A stretch of 64,000 bases of DNA, taken from positions 57,757,457 through 57,821,456 of the forward strand of contig NC_080420.1 in the NCBI RefSeq assembly GCF_029873635.1, given 5' to 3'. A model generated the notes under the pieces. It saw nothing but the letters and a program-made list of their open reading frames with translations. It was not told the origin of the DNA and ran no database searches. Position 1 is the stretch's first letter; every line of letters begins with the position of its first letter. The stretch comes from Malania oleifera (lineage: Eukaryota; Streptophyta; Magnoliopsida; Santalales; Ximeniaceae). The translations under genes were made by a program, and so were the position numbers. Positions 46,680 through 59,041 of this stretch are shown here, one piece after another.

Positions 46680-48514
46680 TATCACACCTCGAACCCGCGG
46701 ATGGGTCCCAGGTGTGAACATAGTAACCTAACCTATCACTATATCAATTAAAACATACATGATACTACACTGAATGAGGGTCCGACCCTGTGCGGTACAC
46801 GTACATCCTATACGCATTCACATACATATCCATACACATCAAATACGTAGTTGAAATTTTCTTTCTATACATACATCATATCATACCAGAGTCTATACAT
46901 AACTAGAATATACATTCCCAAAATACATTACATACTCCGGGTGTCTACAAAATCCAACACTGACAACCCAGTTACAAAACCCGTACTTACACAAGTACTA
47001 AATGTAGGTAATCGACACCCACGCTTCCGGACGCTTGGATGTTAGTTTTGGCTACCCGAAGGACCTGAAAAACATTTGTATATTTGGGGTGAGACACCTC
47101 CCAGTAAGGAAGAAAATAGGTTATATCATTGTGTGACATACAAGTGTTATTTCAACATAAAACATAACACGATACAATTCTAATATTTTCACAATTCAGT
47201 TCCAGTACATACGATACCAAATATATGGTAGTGTCATCACACTCTAGCACACGATACCCTACAATAACCAAAGCCTCACAGTGATATCGTTTCCAGTACA
47301 GTGTCCACTCACACCCATCGGTGACCAGCTAGAACAAACTGGTGATATTTCACACTTTCGGATATAAAGCCAGACATTCTCGCCCACGATAATTAGCGAA
47401 GACATGGCGGAGTGTATGGTAATTAGCTGCCCCTAACTGCTTTACAAAACCTAGAAAAATTTTGGAACTCATGTTCCTATACTCATCAGCGTACAGTAAT
47501 TAGTTGCCCCTAACTGTTTTACAAAACCTGGAACATTTTACATACAACAATTCATTCCACACTTATTTGAGCATACACAAATCATATTGTTTTTAGTTCG
47601 AGAAATACAATTTAATACAAATACAAGTACGGTCATCTCAATACTACAGTTTTATACATCATACAATTTTCTAATAGAAATAGAGATGATACCCAAAACC
47701 CCCACTTTTCCCAAAAACTGTAACCCGAAAATTTCGCATTTTCACCCAATAGATTTTCCCAAATAAGTAGCTAAGACATACATACGATAGTAAACTACAG
47801 GTTTACCAATCCTGATTTTGAAAATAACTGATATAAACAAAATCCTCTTACCTTTTTCCGAATACCAAAATACAAACTCTACGACTCCAAAACTATGAAC
47901 CAAGTTCCCAAAACCTAAACATCCAAGAACTATACTTCACTATAATTCTTACTATTACCTATATATCGAAACGAAACTGAAATCGGACCATTACCTCAGT
48001 TTTAGGTCAAAACTCAAAAATCTTCGAAACGAATTTTTGATCCGCTATAAATGTAGAGATTCTCCTTCTGATCCATGTGGTAACGTCGGATCATAGATTC
48101 CAGCAACTGATGACCTGAAATCCTAGAGAGAGAGAAAGAGAGGATTCAAGTTCTAAAGAGAGAGATAGAGAGAGATTTTTGGTTTCTTAACCATTAAGCA
48201 AGTGAAAAAGATATTTATAAACAAGTTGACTCGGCTAGACTCGTTGATGAGACGGCGTCCTCATCGACAGGCCGCAGAAGGAAGTTTATCGACGCGAAGG
48301 TGGCCTCGTCTATGAGCCTGAGATTTCAGGATTTCCCAAAATCTCTCGGAATCTCCTTGTCAACGAGCTATTGAATCTTGTCGTTGATCAAAACATAAGC
48401 TTCGTTGACGAGTAAATAAGCCTCGTCGATAATCCTTGCAGATTTTTGCCTTTTAAACTTTCCTTCTCTTTTCCTCATTTATTTAATACACTTATCTTGG
48501 GTCGAGTTCTTACA
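46680..48514 (-). mobile_element. 3' LTR of outer gypsy element
   Basis: Runs from TATCACACCTCGAACC (decayed TG) to GAGTTCTTACA. It is collinear with 57220-59041 over its whole length. A polypurine tract (plus strand 'acctcccctccat', 48515-48527) lies next to it. It contains a GA tract near 48127-48175 and TCGTCGACGA-like palindromes at 48230-48430. Confidence 0.9.
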
Positions 48515-48844
48515 ACCTCCCCTCCATACAAAAATTTCGTACTCAAAATTTGTAATCTCTCATTTACCAACTCAACTACATACCCAACGCATACTCGATT
48601 CTAGAAAGAGCCGGCGGCCACCCACATAGCAGCCCCGTCCTAAATATATACATACCCTCACTTATGGCGGAGGAATACCGTGGTTTCATACATACACTAT
48701 TTCGGGAGCTCACAATATTACAAAACTCTCCTGGAGACTAACCACACTACGTTACTACAATAGCAGAATATTACATACATACATACATACATACATACCC
48801 ATACCGATCCTGCTACCAAGCTACTACTCAGAACAACTGTGGAT

Positions 48845-51549
48845 GTTTCCAGTGTATTTCCGTCTCTAACTCCCAAGAAGTTTCCTTAACCGCGTGATTC
48901 CACCATAATAACTTCACTAATGGTATCTCCTTAGTATGCAGCTTCTAAACTTTACGGTCCAGAATCTGAATTGGTATCTCCTCATACACCAAAGCATCCC
49001 TAACCTCTAAAGATTCATAAATAATAACATGCGACGGATCCGACACGTACCTCCTCAACATGGATACATGGAACACATCAAAGATCCTTGAGAGCGCTGA
49101 GGGTAGTGCAATTTTATAGGCCACTGGACCCACTCATTCTAGTACATAGAATGGTCCAATATACCTCGGCCTCAACTTGTCCTTCTTCCCGAATCTCATC
49201 ACCCCTTTCATCGGAGCGATTCTCAAGAATATCTTACCCCCAACCTCGAATTCCAACTTACGAAGGCGAACATCCGCGTAACTCTTCTGCCGAATCTGAG
49301 CTGATTTAATCCTATCCCTGATCAATCTGACCTTCTTAGAAGCTTGCTGTATGAGTTCGGGCCCTAATATTTGCCATTCACTGACCTCATTCCAATACAG
49401 GGGAGACCGACACCTCCAACTATACAATGCCTCGAACAGTGCCATCCCGATTATAGCCTAGAAGCTGTTGTTATAGGCGAACTCTACCAATGGTAGAGAC
49501 TAAATCCAACTACCACTGAAGTCTAATACACAAGCCCGTAACATATCCTCCAAGATCTGTATCGTCCTCTTTGATTGTCCATCAGTCTGGGGGTGGAATG
49601 TTGTACCGAAGTAAGCTTCGTCCCTAGTTCTTCTTGCAAACTCTTTTAGAATCGAGAAGTGAATCTCGGGTCCCAATCTGAAACATTGGACACTGATACC
49701 TCGTGCATTCTGACTATCTACTACATATATAAGTAAGCTAACCTACTCAAAGAGTAGCTAACCTTCAGCGGTATAAAGTCAACAGATTTAGTCAACCTGT
49801 CCAAGATTACCCAGATAGTATTTTTCCCGTGTAGTGCTGGTGGTAACCCGGTGACAAAGTCCATGGAAATATGCTCCTATTTCCACTCCGAAATACTCAC
49901 TGGCTACAACGGCCCTGCCAGCCTATGATGTTCAGCCTTTACTTGTTAACACATCAGACATTGCTCCACAAATTGAGCAATCCCCCTTTTCATACCACTT
50001 CACCAGAAGAACTTTCACAAATTCCGATACATCTTCGTACTACTCGGATGTACCGTATATAAAGAATGATATGCGCCTCCTCTAGGATCGTCCTCTTTAT
50101 CCCCCCTTCATTTAGAACACACAGCCTGGTCCTAAACCTTAGCACACCCCCCTTAGAGATGTTAAAATCTGCAGTCTACCCTTACTGCACTTTCTTTACA
50201 ACCTTGACTAACTCCACATCATTAGCCTGCACGACTTTAATCCTCTCAAATAACATCGGATGGATCACCAAGTTAGCAATGAAAGCCTGATGATTACCAT
50301 CCACCAACTCCAAACCAAGACTCTCTAGAGCCTTTCTGATATGATGCTGACCTACCATTGCAGATACTAACGAGTTCTTTGAATTCCGACTCAATACATT
50401 AGCTACCACATTAGCTTTCCCTGGGTGATAGCTAATCGTGCAATCGTAGTCCTTGATCAGATCCAACTACCTTCTCTACTTCATATTCAACTCCTTCTAT
50501 GTGAAAAAGTATCTAAGACTTTTGTGGTCCATGAAGATCTCACACTGATCACCATACAAGTAGTGTCTCCAGATCTTCAACGCATATACTACTGCCGCTA
50601 ACTCCAGATCGTGTGTAGGGTAATTCTTCTCGTACTTCTTGAGTTGCCGAGAAGCATAAGCAATTACTTTCCCCTGTTGCATCAGCACACATCCCAAACC
50701 CTTTAGTGATGTGTCGCTGTATATCATAAAACCACCGTCCCCAGATGGGATGGTTAAAATCGGAGTAGTGACCAGTTGGTGTTTCAACTCCTGGAAACTC
50801 TGCTCGCACTCACCATTCCAATCAAATTTCACACCCTTCCTCGTCAACTATGTTAGAGGGCCAGATAACTTAGAGAATTCCTCCACAAACCACTAGTAGT
50901 ACCCAGCTAATCCTAGGAAACTTTGAACATTCTACACACTCTTCGGTTTCACCCAGTCAACCATTGCTTCTATCTTACCAGGATCAACTAAGATACCACT
51001 TTTTGACATGACATGGCCTAGAAATGTGACCCGACTTAGCCAGAACTCGCATTTCTTTAGCTTAGCATATAGCTTCTTTTCTCCTAGTACCTAAAGTACC
51101 AACTTCAGATGGTTTTCATGCTCTTTCGAACTCTTAGAGTATACCAAAATATCGTCGATAAACACCACTACAAACTAATCTAGGTATTTATGGAAAACCT
51201 TGTTCATTAGGTCCATAAATACCGTTGGAGTGTTAGTCAACCCAAATGGCATGATCAAAAACTTATAGTGACCATATCTGGTTCAGAAAGCAGTTTTCAC
51301 AACATCCTCCATCCTAACTTTCACCTGATGATATTCTGACTGTAGATCAATCTTCGAAAAGACCCGTGTTCCCTGCAGTTGGTCAAACAGATTATCTATA
51401 CGAGGCAATGGGTATCAGTTCTTCACTATTACTTTGTTGATCTCACAGTAATGAATGCACATTCGCATCGATCTATTCTTCTTCTTCACAAACAATACTG
51501 GAGCTCCCCAGGGTGAAATACTAGGTCGCATAAAGCCCTTGTCCAGTAG
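48845..51549 (-). pseudogene. Gypsy pol of outer element: RT, RNase H, integrase, chromodomain tail
   Basis: Minus-strand order: RT from '[10 protein letters not shown]' (51549), catalytic FIDD at about 51150, then RNase H at 50847-50497 with '[12 protein letters not shown]' and '[11 protein letters not shown]' (50395-50430). The integrase follows from about 50100, with the C-terminal part at 49445-49134 ('R-P-R-Y-I-G-P-F') and the tail at 49133-48900 ('[11 protein letters not shown]'). Frequent stops interrupt it. Gag, protease and the RT start are absent because 51550 is the join with the second element's 3' end. Confidence 0.85.
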
Positions 51550-54500
51550 CGGAGGAATACCGTGGTTACATATATAACAGTCTCAGGAGTTCACAATACA
51601 CACACACTCCCAATGACTAACCACCTATCCCAACCCACAGTAGGATCATGTACAAGTGCTCAAAACAACTGTGGATACTTCCGTCGTATTTTCGTTTCCA
51701 GTTCCCAAGAAGCTTCCTCAACCTCGTGGTTTCACCACAATACCTTCACTAACGGTATCTTTCTGGTACGAAGCTTCTGAACTTTACGGTCCATAACCTG
51801 AACAAGTATCTCCTCATACGCTAAAGTATCCCTAATTTCTAACCTAACATAACTAATAACATGTGAAGGATCCAACACGTACCTCCTTAACATGGATACG
51901 TGAAACACATCGTGGACCCTCGAGAGTACTGGAGGTAATGCAACTCTGTAGGCTACCGGACCCACTCGCTCAAGTAGCTCGAATGGTCCGATATACCTCG
52001 GACTTAGCTTGCCTTTCCTCCCAAATCTCATCACTCCTTTCATCAGAGCAATACGCAGAAATACCTTACTGCCCACCTCAAACTCTAACTCACGGTGATG
52101 AACATCTGCGTAACTCTTCTATTGACTTTGAGCTGATCTAATCCTCTCCTGGATTAAACCTACCTTCTCAGATGCCTGCTGTAAACCTACCTTCTCAGAT
52201 GCCTGCTGTACAAGTTCAGGTCCTAACACCTGATGTTCACCAACCTCATCCCAACACAAAGGAGATCGACACCTCTGACCATACAAGGCATCAAATGGTG
52301 CCATCCCGATACTAGACTGGAAGCTGTTGTTATAAGCGAACTCTACAAGTGGCATAAATCGTATCCAGCTACCACCGAAGTCTAACACACATGCTTGCAA
52401 CATATCTTCCACTATCTGTTTCATCCTCTCCGTAGGCTTCATCCCCAATGCCTCCTACAAGCTCATCCAGAATCGAGAAGTGAACCTCGGATCTTGATTT
52501 GACACAATGGACACCGGTACTCCATGCATCCTCACAATCTCATGCACATACAAATCTTCTAGCCTACTCAAAGGATAGCCAACCTTCATCGGTATGAAAT
52601 GAGTAGATTTCGTCAATCTATCCACGATCACCCATATAACATTCTACCTGTGAAGCGCTGGTGGCAATTTGGTTAAAAAATCCATGGAAATATGCTCCAA
52701 TTTCCACACCGAAATAGGCAAAGGCTGCAATGGCCCTGTTGGCCTCTGATGTTCAGCTTTCACCTACTGACACATCAGAAACTACTCCACGAACTGAGCA
52801 ATCTACCTCTTTATACCAGATTACTAGAAGGTCTCGCACAAGTCCCAATACATCTTCGTACTACCAGGATGTACCGTCAACATAGAACGATGCGCCTCCT
52901 CTAGAATCATCCTTTTGATCTCATCATCGTTCGGAACACATAGTCTGGTCCCAAATCTCACCCATATAGCATTCTACCTGTGAAGTACTGCTTGCAATCA
53001 CTGGTCCACTCAAACTGCACTCCCTTCCTGGTCAGTCATGTCAAAGGCCCAAAAAAGTTTAGAAAAACCCTCTATGAACCGACGATAGTAACCCGCCAGT
53101 CCTAGAAAATTCTAAACCTCCTGCACATTCTTCGGCCTTACCCAGTTGACCACAGCTTCAATCTTGCTAGGATCAACTGATATAGCATCCCTAGTAACCA
53201 CATGGCCTAAGAACGCAATCTGATTCAACTAGAATTCGCACTTCTTCAGTTTAGCATACAACTTCTTTTCTCGCAGAATCTGTAACACTAATCTCAAATG
53301 TTCCACATGCTCTTCCATACTCCTCGAGTATACCAGAATGTCGTCAATGAACACCACTACAAATCGATCCAAGTACTCATGGAAAACCCTGTTCATCAAA
53401 TCCATGAACACTTCCAGAGCATTCGTCAACCAAAATGGCATTACTAAGAACTTGTAGTGGCCATATCTGGTTCAGAAAGCCGTCTTCGCTACATCCTTTG
53501 CTCTAACCCTCACCTGATGATATCCTGACCGCAAGTCAATCTTTGAAAAGACCCGCGTCCCCTGTAACTGGTCAAAGAGATCATCTATACGAGGTAAAAG
53601 ATAGCGATTCTTCACAGTTACCTTGTTAATCTCACGGTAATCAATGCACATCCACATCGACCTGTCCTTCTTTACAAACAATACTGGAGCTCCCTAGGGC
53701 GAAACACTAGGTCGAATGAATCCTCTGTATAGTAGTTCCTGTAGCTGCTCCTTCAACTCCCAAAGTTCTGTTGGAGCCATTCGGTACGGAGCTTTAGAAA
53801 TTGGTGCCTTATTGGGCAGCAACTCTATCGAAAACTCCACTTCACGATCCGGAGGTAAACTAGGTAAATCATCTAGAAATACATCTAGGAATTCGCTGAC
53901 TACCCGAATGTCCTCGAGTCTTAACTCATCCCGTGGCGGTTCCTTTATACAAGCTAAGTACCCTTGACATCCGTCCAAGAGTAGCCTCCTCGCCTGTAGT
54001 GCCGATAGAATCTGTGGTGCTGGACGCACACACGATCCCACGAACTCGTACTCTTGCTCCCCAGGAGGTCTAAAAACTACCACCTTCCTACGACAGTCGT
54101 TCACTGCATAACTAGAGAATAACCAATCCATCCCCAGAATGACGTCGAACCTTGACATGTCGTATACCACAAGATTCGTCGGTAACAACTTTCCCTGAAT
54201 TTCCACTGGGCAGTCTACCAACATTTTCCTACAGAAAAGATACACTCCCAGAGGCGTAGTAACAGATAACACCTCATTCATGTCTCGGGTCTCAACCTCA
54301 CACCGTCACACAAAATTCATAAACACAAAGGAATGGGTTGCACCCGAATCAAACAAAATAGAAGCTTTATTTGAAAGCAATAATAAGGTACCTGTCACCA
54401 CGTTACCTGCATGCTCAGCGTCTGCTGGAGTAAGAAAGTATACTCTGGTCGGAGCTGTATTTGCTTGAATGGTCCCCCGAGGTATCTGATTGCTCCCTTA

Positions 54501-54961
54501 GTTCCAATTAAATGCAGGAACATCTCGCCTCAGTGCTCGACAATCACGAGCTATGTGACATGGTTGGCCACAGTTGTAGCAGTTACCCTCAAATGACCAA
54601 CACTCACCCTAGATAGCTGGAAGGTGGCATAAAGAACTCGCTACCTATCTGTGTAGTGCAGGACCTCCAAGATCTTCTCAGTTTTCTCCACCCAATCCTC
54701 TGCTATCGTCGGGTCAGGTCCTCTAGAGAACGTTGGTGGGTGCATGCATGTGAACCTCTCAATGGTGCACCCCGCAGCAGTAGGATAGTGCTCGCGTCTC
54801 GTCACACTCCACTCGATCTCTCGCAGTACCTGTCTCGTCAAACCTCGAGGCACAGAAGGAGACTCATCACTCGAAGTCTCATCGGAGCCACTTCCCAGGT
54901 TATTATCCTTGGGCTCCATGCTGCAATACAATAGGAATCTATCAATACCCTTACACCACAT
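51550..54961 (-). pseudogene. Gypsy gag-pol of inner element, RNase H deleted
   Basis: Minus-strand order: a gag N-terminal piece (54961-54641), a CCHC zinc knuckle 'C-Y-N-C-G-Q-P-C-H-I-A-R-D-C' (54540-54582), protease with 'D-S-G-A-T-H-S-F' (about 54330-54355), the protease-RT linker (54281-53694) and RT with FIDD near 53345. The integrase zinc finger and core run from about 52930 to 52300, then the C-terminal domain and chromodomain tail reach about 51560. Most of gag between 54641 and 54600 is missing. RNase H is missing: the sequence passes from RT (near 53030) to integrase (52940). Stops occur throughout. Confidence 0.85.
52155..52208. repeat. 27-bp in-frame duplication in integrase
   Basis: 'taaacctaccttctcagatg' plus 7 further bases is repeated directly (52155-52181, 52182-52208), adding nine codons (Q-Q-A-S-E-K-V-G-L) to the integrase C-terminal region. 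Confidence 0.9.
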
Positions 54962-55228
54962 ACAGTTAACACAATGATCTACACTAATCGTGTTAACTAC
55001 TCCCTGCCAGGTCTAGGTCTATCCTAGCACACTGACACGAAAGTCATCAATGATCTGCCCTACTTTTACTGGAATCGTCATATTAGAAAAAATACAAAAT
55101 ACCATCGACAAATCCCGGTCTAGCAACTGAACCACTTTCAACCAACTCTACTCACATCCACATTTTATAATCTAGTATGTACTCATAACTAAGCCTAACC
55201 AAGTCTACAAGATCTAGTAACCTAGTTA

Positions 55229-55243
55229 GCTCTGATACCAAGT
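55229..55243 (-). other. Primer-binding site of inner gypsy element
   Basis: 'gctctgataccaagt' next to the LTR end at 55244 is the complement of the initiator tRNA-Met primer site TGGTATCAGAGC. Confidence 0.85.
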
Positions 55244-57075
55244 TGTCACGCCCCGAACCTCGAAATGGGACCCAAGGGTGAAAATGTAACTAATCTGATC
55301 CTGTATCTGATAAAACATCTAAAGATACAGTACAATGGATGATGGTCCGACCTCATGGGGTTCCCAAGAACCCTAAACACATCCAATCACAATCATATAC
55401 GCAGCGGAAAAAGGTCATTCTATAACATCATATACAGTACCATACCAGAGTCTATACAAGAGCAAAACATGGCTCTATCACAACGTACAACTGGGTGCCC
55501 AAATACAACTCAAAATGGCAACCCAAAAAAAATACAGTCTTAGCACTTACCCAAGTGCTAAACGCAGTACACCGGCCACTATGCTCCCTACACCATTACG
55601 CTAGTTTCGGTTACTCGAAGAACCTATAAAAATGTACGTATAGCAGGGGTGAGACACCTCTCAGTAAGGAAGAACACAAGTTATATCGGTGTGTGACATT
55701 TTAGTGTTATCATGATACAACATACACACAGTTGAATGCTATCCAGTACTAGTTCACACAGTGCATACACGCACACACACACATGATCAGCAACCCGGTG
55801 TCGTCACACCTTTTGACCTGAAGCTGGTCCGAGAAAATCTGGTGTTGGCCCGGCCTACCCGCGAAGCACGGCACCACCGGTACATGGCTAGTCCTTGGCT
55901 CCCATGGCATCGTACCAGTACTAACTGGTGGATCCACACATTTCGGCCTGATCTGCCGGTATAGGCTCATGCCCTCGGATAAAAATCCAAACACTCTTGC
56001 CTATGTGGCAAACGATAAACACATGCCCTCGAATATAGAGCTGGACACTTTCAGTACCCGGAATCATTTCGAAACCCAGTTCTTACTAGCATTTCAACAT
56101 AGCACACACACATGCATGCTCATATAACCAAACAAACCACACCCATTTGGTAATCTATATCATGGTTTTCCAAAAAAATACAGTTTAAACAAGTCAAGGC
56201 ATGACCATCCCAATCACGGAATATAAATCAACATATACATAGGTTTTCATTAAAACCAAGGATGCAGCTTGTCGCCCCCTTTTTCCCAAAACTGTAATAA
56301 TGAAAAACCCATAGTTTTCCCCGTTAGATCCCCCTAAATGAGTAGCCAAAACACACACAGGACTGTGGACCATAGTTCCATCGAGTCCGATTTCAAAAAT
56401 AACCAATATAAACATAGTTCCCCTTTACCTTTTCCTCGGATAACAAATCCCAAACTCCAAGGTCCCTAAACAGCGAACCGAGTTTCAAAACCTACAAATC
56501 ACAGTACAAAATATGCTCACAAGACAGTTACCTACAAAACTACCGAATCATAATTGAAAACCGAGCCTTACCTTGATTTTTTGTCGAAACCCAAAAATCT
56601 CCGAAATAAGATTTCGATCCATAGAAGTTGTAGAGAATCCTTCCACAATCCTCGTGGTAACTTCATATTTCTGATTCCATCAATGATCAGCGAAGAAATC
56701 TAGAAAGAGAGAGAGAGTAGGGAGAGGTTTAGAGAGAGAGAGAGAGAAAATCTAAGTTTTTTTAGTGAGGAAGTAAATGAATTTCTATTTGTAGCCCTTT
56801 TGACCCCGGGCAATTTTTTCAATGAAATGGTGCCTTCGTCGACGAATCCTTTATTGACTTCGTCAATGAATCGATGGCCTTGTCGACGAATCTTGATATT
56901 CCCAATTTTTGAAACTTCTCGGCTTTTCCTCGTCGATGAGTCTCTGAATTTCGTCGACAAGAAGAACAAAGGCTTCATCGACAAAATTTGGCTTTGTCAA
57001 CGAAATATGCCAAAATTCCCAATTTGCCCCTCTCTTATTAATTTAAACCCATTTATCACGGTTTGGGTTTTTACA
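55244..57075 (-). mobile_element. 5' LTR of inner gypsy element (1,832 bp)
   Basis: Starts TGTCACGCCCCGAACC and ends GGTTTGGGTTTTTACA, with a primer-binding site on its left. It shares the 'gagacacctctcagtaagga' block, a GA tract (56706-56752) and TCGTCGACGA palindromes (56830-57000) with the outer LTRs but is clearly diverged from them. Its 3' partner LTR is missing. Confidence 0.88.
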
Positions 57076-57207
57076 CCGCCAATGAGTCCCCGTCTAGCAA
57101 CAAAACAACCCTCGACCTACTCTACCAATTTCCTACATCCTATACTCTGGTATGTACACAAAGCTACGCCTAACCAAGTCTACAAAACCTAACAACCTGG
57201 TTTTTCT

Positions 57208-57219
57208 TTGATACCAAGC
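57208..57219 (-). other. Decayed primer-binding site of outer gypsy element
   Basis: 'ttgataccaagc' beside the LTR start TGTCATGCC at 57220. It matches the TGGTATCA part of the site, with a change in the following bases. Confidence 0.65.
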
Positions 57220-59041
57220 TGTCATGCCTCGAACCCGTGGATGGGTTCCAGGTGTGAACATAGTAACCTAACCTGTCTCTGTATCAATTAAAACATATAT
57301 GATACTACACTAAATGAGGGTCCGACCCTGTGGGGTACACGTACACCTTATACATATTCACATACATATCCATACACATCAAATATGCATCGAAAATATT
57401 CTTTCTATACATACATCATACCATATCAGAGTCTATACATAACTGGTATATACGTTCCCAAAATACAGTACATACTCCGGGTGTCTATAAAACCCAACAC
57501 TGACAACCAGGTTACAAAACCCGTACTTACATAGGTACTAAACATAACTAACCAACACCCACGCTTTTGGAAGCTAGGATGCTAGTTTCGGCTGCCCGAA
57601 ATACTTGAAAAACATTTGTATATTCGGGCTGAGACACCTCTCAGTAAGGAAGAAAACAGGTTATATCAGTGTGTCGCATACAAATGTTATTTCAACATAA
57701 AACATAACACGATATAGTTCCAGTATTTTCACAATTTAGTTCCAGTACATACGATACCAAATATATGGTCAGTGTCGTCACACCCAAGCACACGATGCCT
57801 TGTAATAACTGAAGCCTCATAGCGATATCGTTGCCAGTACGATGTCCACTCACACCCATCGGTAACCAGTCGGAACAAACTGGTGATATTTCACACCCTC
57901 GGATACGGAGCCAAACACTCTCACCCACGGTAATTAGCCGAGACATGGCGGCAACGTACGATAATTAGCCACCCTTAATTGCTTTACAAAACCTGTAACA
58001 ATTTTGGAACTCATGTTCCTATACTCATTAGCGTACGGTAATTAGCCACCCCTAGCTGTTTTACAAAACCTGGAACATTTTACATACAACAGTTCATTCC
58101 ACACTTATTTGAGCATATACAAATTATATCGTTTTTAGTTCGAGAAATACAGTTTAATACAAATACAAGTATGGTCATCTCAATACTATAATTTTATACA
58201 ACGTACGATTTTCCAATAGAAATATAGATGATACCCAAAACCCCCAATTTTCCCAAAAACTGTAACTTGAAAATCCCCCATTTTCACTTGATAAATTTTC
58301 CCAAGTAAGTAGCCAAAACATACATACGACTGTAAACTATAGGTTTACCGATCCTGATTTCAAAAATAATTATATAAACAAAATCCCCTTATCTTTTCCT
58401 GAATTCCAAAATACGAATTCTACGGCTCCAAAACTACGAACCGAGTTTCCAAAACCTAAACATCCAAGAACTATATTTCACTATAATTCTTACTACTACA
58501 TATATACCAAAACAAAACTGAAATAGGACCCTTACCTCGGTTTTGGGTCAAAACCTGAAAATCCTAGAAACGAATTTATGATCCACTATAAACATAGTGA
58601 TTCTCCTCTTGATCCACGTGGTAACGTCGGATCGTAGATTCCAGCAATTGACGACCTAAAATTCAAGAGAGAGAGAGAGAGTTCTAGAGAGAGAGAGAGA
58701 AAGAGAGAGTTTTTTGGTTTCTTAACCATTAAGCAAGTGAAAAAGATATTTGTAAACAAGTTGACCCAGCCAGACTTGTCGACGAGACGGCGTCCTCGTC
58801 GACAGGCCGCAGAAGGAAGTTCATTGATGCTAAGGTGGCCTCGTCGACGAGCCTGAGATTTCAAGATTTCCTAAAATATCTCGGCATCTCCTCATTGACA
58901 AGCTACTGAATCTCGTCGTTGAGCTAAATAGAGGCTTCGTCGATGAGCATCGTCGACGAGCCCTACAGATTTTTGCCTTTTAGGCTTTCCTTCTTTTTTC
59001 CTCATTTATTTAATACACTTATCTCAGGTCGGGTTCTTACA
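57220..59041 (-). mobile_element. 5' LTR of outer gypsy element
   Basis: Runs from TGTCATGCCTCGAACC to GGGTTCTTACA, 1,822 bp, collinear with 46680-48514. It contains GA tracts (58665-58712) and a dense palindrome cluster (58770-58965), including a perfect CTCGTCGACGAG at 58840-58851. Confidence 0.92.

Larger units (their letters stand above)
46680..59041 (-). mobile_element. Nested Ty3/gypsy (Tekay/Del-like) element with chimeric interior
   Basis: A pair of ~1.83-kb LTRs bounds a 12.4-kb block, flanked by TCCTA (46675-46679) and TCCCA (59042-59046), a target duplication with one mismatch. Removing the block restores a copia RT frame ('T-W-E-L-A'-stop-'L-P-K-G-K-K'). On the minus strand the order is 5' LTR, primer-binding site, short leader, then a second LTR (55244-57075) with its own primer-binding site, gag remnant, protease, RT, integrase and chromodomain tail. 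Next comes an abrupt join to another RT, RNase H, integrase and tail, then polypurine tract and 3' LTR. So parts of two related elements are fused. No frame is intact. Confidence 0.88.
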
